Assembly: GCA_031254035.1 (NCBI GenBank)
Contig: JAIRVF010000099.1
Span: 1 to 64,000, forward strand
Reading direction: 5' to 3'
Length of the DNA stretch: 64,000 nucleotides
Source of the DNA: Paenibacillus sp.
GTDB lineage: Bacteria; Bacillota; Bacilli; Paenibacillales; Paenibacillaceae
Below the pieces are notes generated by a model. It was not told where the DNA came from and ran no database searches. It saw only the letters and a list, made by a program, of their open reading frames with translations. This document shows, piece after piece, positions 61,944 to 64,000 of this stretch (position 1 is the stretch's first letter; the number at the start of each line of letters is the position of its first letter). The position numbers and the translations under genes are program-made.

Positions 61944-62215
61944 TTAGTACCGGGCGATACTCGTATCAGCCATAGCGGTATTATTCTTTTGTACGACAAG
62001 GTTTGCGGCCTCTTCGACCGTTTTTGCTCTCAGATCGGCTCGGGGATACACTTGCCAATTTCGATCAATGACTCGAAAACATAGCGTTTAACAGCTTCAA
62101 GCTCTCTCAATGCTTCCGCCTCAGTCTCCCCATGCGCGTGACAGCCGGGTATTTCTTTAATCTTCGCAAAAAAGTAAGGTCCATCGGGCTTTGCTGTTTT
62201 TTTTACACCGATTCC
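61944..62215 (-). pseudogene. Frameshifted HicB-like antitoxin remnant
   Basis: The minus strand reads GPYFFAKIKEIPGCHAHGET, then EAEALRELEAVKRYVFESLI and CIPEPI before a stop, the HicB pattern (PGC-AHG-T-EAL). A second frame from the same DNA continues RAKTVEEAANLVVQKNN to the end. No start codon and no hicA. It ends one base past the Spo0E-like gene. Confidence 0.45.
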
Positions 62216-62328
62216 CCTAGACTTTAGCCCAGGCTAAAACTAGACTATAGACGATTTCGCGCGGATCATAAAAAAACTAAACTAGGATCTGTTGAACATA
62301 TACCGAGTTAGAGAGAGGAAGTCATCAC

Positions 62329-64000
62329 GTGAAAAATAAACTCGCATTGGCGCTAGCAGCTACATTAGCACTCCCCATGATTCTACCAACAGGGTCGACA
62401 GCGGCTCCAAGTAATAAGACTTCAGTTGTAGCAAGTCAACCAGGACTTACGAAGATTGCAGCGGAGAAAGCGGGACTCCTGACGAAGTCCTATGGGGCAT
62501 ACAGCGTGCAATATGCACTGATTGATAATGGGAACATTATTTTATCCGGTCAGACCGGTAAAAACGATATGCAAGGAAAAGAGCCGCTCACCAAAGATAC
62601 GGTATACGGCATTGGATCGGTCAGTAAAATGTATACGGCGGTTGCAGTGATGAAGCTAGTGGACGAAGGCAAGATCGATTTAGATACGCCGATCACCCAA
62701 TATATTCCTGATTTTAAGATGAAGGATGGACGGTACAAACGGATTACACCGCGGATGTTATTGAACCATTCCTCCGGCCTGCGAGGTTCCACTTACAGCA
62801 ATGATCTTTTATTCGAGGATAAGAATACCCATGAACATGATACATTGTTGCAGCGATTATCCGGCCAGAGCTTAAAGGCGGACCCAGGTGCGTTCTCCGT
62901 ATATTGCAACGACGGCTTTGCGCTGGCTGAGGCTATAGTGGAAAAAGTTAGTGGCATGAGCTTTACCGACTTTGTACATCAACATTTTACAGAGCCGCTA
63001 AAGTTAAATCATACGAAGACATCGCAAGACCCGGGGGAAGACATCAAGCGGGCAGGGCTTTATTTTCCTACATATCAAGGACAACTTCCGAATGAGTCGC
63101 AGAATATGATTGGTACGGGGGGCATCTCTTCTACGGCAGAAGACATGGTGCGATTCTCCGAATTATTTATGGGAGGGACCGAAGGTGTTCTCTCAGCCAA
63201 GGCAGTCAAAACGATGGAGCAAGAGGAATATAAAAAAGGAATGTGGCCGGGGGATGCAGATAGCATGTTCAATTATGGCCTCGGATGGGATAGTGTGAAG
63301 TTATATCCATTCAATGAATATGGGATCAAGGGCTTGGCTAAAACCGGCGACACGCTATTGCAGCATGCTGTAATCGTCGTGCTTCCTGAACAGAAAATGG
63401 CAGCGGCTGTGTTGTCCTCCGGCGGCCGTAGCTCTACCAATCGATTGTTAGCTAATGAATTGCTGCTCGCGGAACTTAAAGAAAAGGGCGTCATCAAGAC
63501 CGTCAAGCCGGGTAAATCATTTGGCAAACCTGTTAAGGCCAAGATGCCGCAAGAGGTGATGAAGCAAGCAGGATATTATGGCGATAGCAGCAGCCAATTC
63601 AAACTAAGCATTTCGAAGAATGGGGAATTGTTCTTAGCTAAGGGTCCAGAGGAGAAATATGTGTACACTGCGGATGGAAGTTTTGTCAACAAAGAGGGTA
63701 CCTCCAAGCTCAGCTTTGTAACCGAGAAAAATGGACGCACCTATTTGAAGAGGAATTCATATCGCACGGAGCCAGGATTGGGGCAAGATGCGATGTCTGA
63801 GTATATCGCTGAGAAGTTAGCAGATAACAAGCTATCCAAGGAAACCGCCTCTGCTTGGAAGAAGCGGGAAGGCGTCAAGTACTATCTTGTGAACGAAAAA
63901 TTCAACTCGATGATGTATTTCTCTTACCCTATAAACCAGATTACTCGTGAGCAAGATTTTCCTGGCTATTGGGAGGGTAAAAAAATAACAGGCCCGAACA
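62329..64000 (+). CDS. Secreted serine hydrolase, beta-lactamase/PBP-like (copy 2, runs off the window)
   Basis: At least 557 residues, incomplete at the 3' end. GTG start after AGAGAGGAAG. It has a signal peptide (MKNKLALALAATLALPMILP, cleavage near TAA), SVSK in GIGSVSKMYTAVAVM, YCN in SVYCNDGFALAEAI and long colinear similarity to copy 1 at 53838 (TPRMLLNHSSGLRGSTYSN; GLGWDSVKLYPFNEYGI). The two hydrolases bracket the inverted pheromone cassettes and are transcribed outward. Confidence 0.9.
   Translation, partial: MKNKLALALAATLALPMILPTGSTAAPSNKTSVVASQPGLTKIAAEKAGLLTKSYGAYSVQYALIDNGNIILSGQTGKNDMQGKEPLTKDTVYGIGSVSKMYTAVAVMKLVDEGKIDLDTPITQYIPDFKMKDGRYKRITPRMLLNHSSGLRGSTYSNDLLFEDKNTHEHDTLLQRLSGQSLKADPGAFSVYCNDGFALAEAIVEKVSGMSFTDFVHQHFTEPLKLNHTKTSQDPGEDIKRAGLYFPTYQGQLPNESQNMIGTGGISSTAEDMVRFSELFMGGTEGVLSAKAVKTMEQEEYKKGMWPGDADSMFNYGLGWDSVKLYPFNEYGIKGLAKTGDTLLQHAVIVVLPEQKMAAAVLSSGGRSSTNRLLANELLLAELKEKGVIKTVKPGKSFGKPVKAKMPQEVMKQAGYYGDSSSQFKLSISKNGELFLAKGPEEKYVYTADGSFVNKEGTSKLSFVTEKNGRTYLKRNSYRTEPGLGQDAMSEYIAEKLADNKLSKETASAWKKREGVKYYLVNEKFNSMMYFSYPINQITREQDFPGYWEGKKITGPN

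Overview
The window looks like a chromosomal segment of a Paenibacillus or close relative (Bacillota). The supporting signs are strong AGGAGG ribosome sites, sigma-A promoters, lipoprotein signal peptides with Gly/Ala-Cys lipoboxes, many extracellular solute-binding proteins, cupin-AraC regulators next to sugar ABC genes, Gfo/Idh/MocA pairs, an ECF sigma factor linked to YCII proteins, LytTR/GHKL two-component genes and Spo0E-like genes. No rRNA, tRNA or CRISPR array was seen. Base composition is mixed: metabolic operons are moderately GC-rich, while 24.7-25.9 kb, 43.7-46.9 kb and 53-62 kb are AT-rich and carry accessory genes.

Layout. 0-3 kb: debris, with a 5'-truncated cyclic-peptide exporter ATPase, a decayed copy of a solute-binding gene, a DUF2268-like protease and a small lipoprotein. 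3.2-14.7 kb: a coherent locus of ROK regulator, lipoprotein receptor, ATPase, fused permease, secreted PIG-L deacetylase, argininosuccinate-lyase-like enzyme and BadF-type kinase, broken by a MITE-like element. 15.1-16.6 kb: a secreted charged repeat protein. 17.1-21.1 kb: alpha/beta hydrolase, YCII protein, ECF sigma factor, second YCII protein, DUF1801 and VOC proteins. 21.4-24.4 kb: AraC regulator and two Gfo/Idh/MocA oxidoreductases. 24.7-25.8 kb: the displaced C-terminal tip of an RHS toxin with a probable immunity gene. 27.5-30.3 kb: purine permease and guanine deaminase. 30.6-34.1 kb: nitrite reductase nirB-nirD and a nitrite transporter. 34.2-36.8 kb: SMI1/KNR4-like protein, an S-layer-domain relic and an acyltransferase. 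37.0-41.2 kb: a second AraC regulator and a sugar ABC transporter whose binding protein carries one in-frame amber codon. 41.6-43.6 kb: ResC-like protein and a broken zeta-toxin-like pair. 43.8-46.9 kb: GDP-mannose genes. 47.1-53.7 kb: ECF sigma/anti-sigma, HxlR, DUF899, PDZ, Sfp-type transferase, MFS and TetR genes.

53.8-64 kb is the most unusual region. On the minus strand run a helix-turn-helix/TPR receptor of RRNPP type, two 34-residue pheromone-like precursors ending in Pro-Tyr, a Spo0E-like gene that seems to start at AUU, a LytTR regulator, a GHKL kinase and a serine hydrolase. On the plus strand, facing away, lie a 32-codon relic of the same receptor, two more precursors ending in His-Pro-Tyr, a second Spo0E-like gene that seems to start at AUA, and a second serine hydrolase that runs off the window. 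This reads as an inverted duplication of a peptide quorum-sensing cassette tied to sporulation phosphorelay control, in which one arm has lost its receptor. Four precursors could therefore act on a single receptor. That is an inference from layout and sequence; no function has been tested.
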